DNA from: Ptiloglossa arizonensis
Taxonomy: Eukaryota > Arthropoda > Insecta > Hymenoptera > Colletidae
DNA length: 64,000 bases
Direction: 5' to 3'
NCBI RefSeq assembly: GCF_051014685.1
Contig: NW_027479530.1
Location: 40,499 to 104,498 of the forward strand
Both the position numbers and the translations under genes were made by a program. Shown here piece after piece: positions 63,523 to 64,000 of the stretch. The first letter of the stretch is position 1. Each line of letters opens with the position of its first letter. The notes beneath the pieces are model-generated. The model was not told where the DNA came from and did no database searches. It worked only from the letters and a program-made list of their open reading frames with translations.

Positions 63523-64000
63523 AACTCAAAATTTTCGCAGTTCTGATGCTCGAAACGAATAACAAGAACGGCCTAGGGGAAAAGTACGCATACCGTTGTT
63601 ATCGGGCGAGTTTCTACTTTTAGATGCAACCGAAATTTTGCGGATTGGTCAATCCGTTCGCGAGATATGGCAGTTTGGAGGTAAGAAACGCTTGAGAAAC
63701 TCAAAATTTTCGCAGTTCTAATGCTCGACACGAATAACTAGAACGGCCTAGGGGAAAAGTGCGCATACCGTTGTAATCGGGCGAGTTTCTACTTTCAGAT
63801 GCAACAGAAATTTTGCGGATTGGTCAATCCGTTCGCGAGATATGGCAGTTTGGAGGTAAGAAACGCTTCAGAAACTCCAAATTTTCGCAGTTCTGATGCT
63901 CGAAACGAATAACTAGAAAGGCCTAGGGGAAAACTACACCTACCGTTGTAATCGGGCGAGTTTCTACTTTCAGATGCAACAGAAATTTTGCGGATTGGTC
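62601..64000 (+). repeat. Right-edge continuation of the array
   Basis: The array continues without change past the window end. After the trimer run come an E-like monomer (gtacgcat, cttttagatg), an F monomer (ttctaatgctcgacacg) and a T1 monomer preceded by ttcag. Private variants are gagaaatggcagattgg near 63,488 and ttgttatcggg near 63,597. No array boundary is visible. Confidence 0.9.

Larger units (their letters stand above)
1..64000 (+). repeat. 175-bp satellite DNA array, about 366 head-to-tail monomers
   Basis: The motif aactcaaaat starts at 1, 176 and 351 and recurs every 175 bp to the end, shifted only by scattered 1-bp indels. All copies read in the same direction; I saw no reverse-complement copies, gaps, spacers or inserted elements. 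Monomers differ from one another by a few percent, mostly at a fixed set of diagnostic positions, so they fall into recurrent types. Such a long pure array with nested multi-monomer repeats is characteristic of eukaryotic centromeric or heterochromatic satellites, and 175 bp is close to one nucleosome plus linker. That chromosomal role is inferred. No coding sequence was found anywhere. I do not recognise the family. Confidence 0.98.

Noticed and set aside
1..64000. CRISPR-like regular repeats
   Set aside because: There are no unique spacers; the whole 175-bp unit is repeated and diverges by point changes, which fits a satellite and not a repeat-spacer array.
1..64000. Telomere repeat, rDNA spacer, or transposon/retroelement array
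   Set aside because: I saw no short telomeric motif runs, no rRNA-like conserved blocks, no terminal repeats, target-site duplications or protein-coding remnants.
1..64000. Assigning the array to a named species, clade or known satellite family
   Set aside because: I do not recognise the monomer. Its length and array form occur in plants and animals alike; a database search would be needed.
1..64000. Calling the window the functional centromere
   Set aside because: The structure is compatible, but centromere identity depends on chromatin (CENP-A/CENH3), which sequence alone does not show. Many pericentromeric and subtelomeric blocks look similar.

Overview
This window is one unbroken eukaryotic satellite-DNA array. 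A 175-bp monomer is repeated head to tail, always in the same orientation, from the first base to the last (64,000/175 is about 366 copies). I found no gene, RNA gene, transposable element, inversion or unique spacer. The open frames of about 63-101 codons are by-products of the repeat. The sequence fits a centromeric, pericentromeric or other heterochromatic block. I do not recognise the family, so I name no species or clade, and centromere identity is not proven.

Monomer anatomy, numbered from the aactcaaaat motif at position 1: an A4T4 tract (6-13); a type-diagnostic stretch (about 17-46); an AvrII palindrome (50-55); a two-state block (62-68); a CENP-B-box-like 17-mer (69-85); a second A/T tract (111-117); a 7-bp inverted repeat with a 2-bp loop (119-134) that is a perfect 16-bp palindrome in one monomer class; and an NruI site (136-141). 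My reading-based consensus is about 45% GC with 13 CpGs, against about 8 expected from its composition, so CpG is not depleted.

Layout. 1-5,983: shuffled monomers with 10-, 6- and 4-monomer spacings. 5,984-18,233: tandem duplication of a 6,125-bp, 35-monomer unit. 16,494-21,045: a 2,276-bp, 13-monomer duplication overlapping the end of the previous one. 21,046-29,096: a mosaic with 12-, 16- and 29-monomer spacings. 29,097-36,095: a 3,500-bp, 20-monomer duplication. 36,096-47,902: a mosaic with 9- and 8-monomer spacings and many 1-bp indels. 47,903-62,600: a 7,349-bp, 42-monomer duplication in which I saw no differences between copies. 62,601-64,000: continuing array.

Beneath these large units is a simpler grammar. 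Monomer types follow each other in fixed order, chiefly a 525-bp trimer (T2-T3-T1) and a four-monomer block (G-D-E-F). The picture is of an array evolving by repeated unequal exchange in steps of whole monomers, with the newest amplification at the right. All coordinates and differences were read by eye; no alignment was run.
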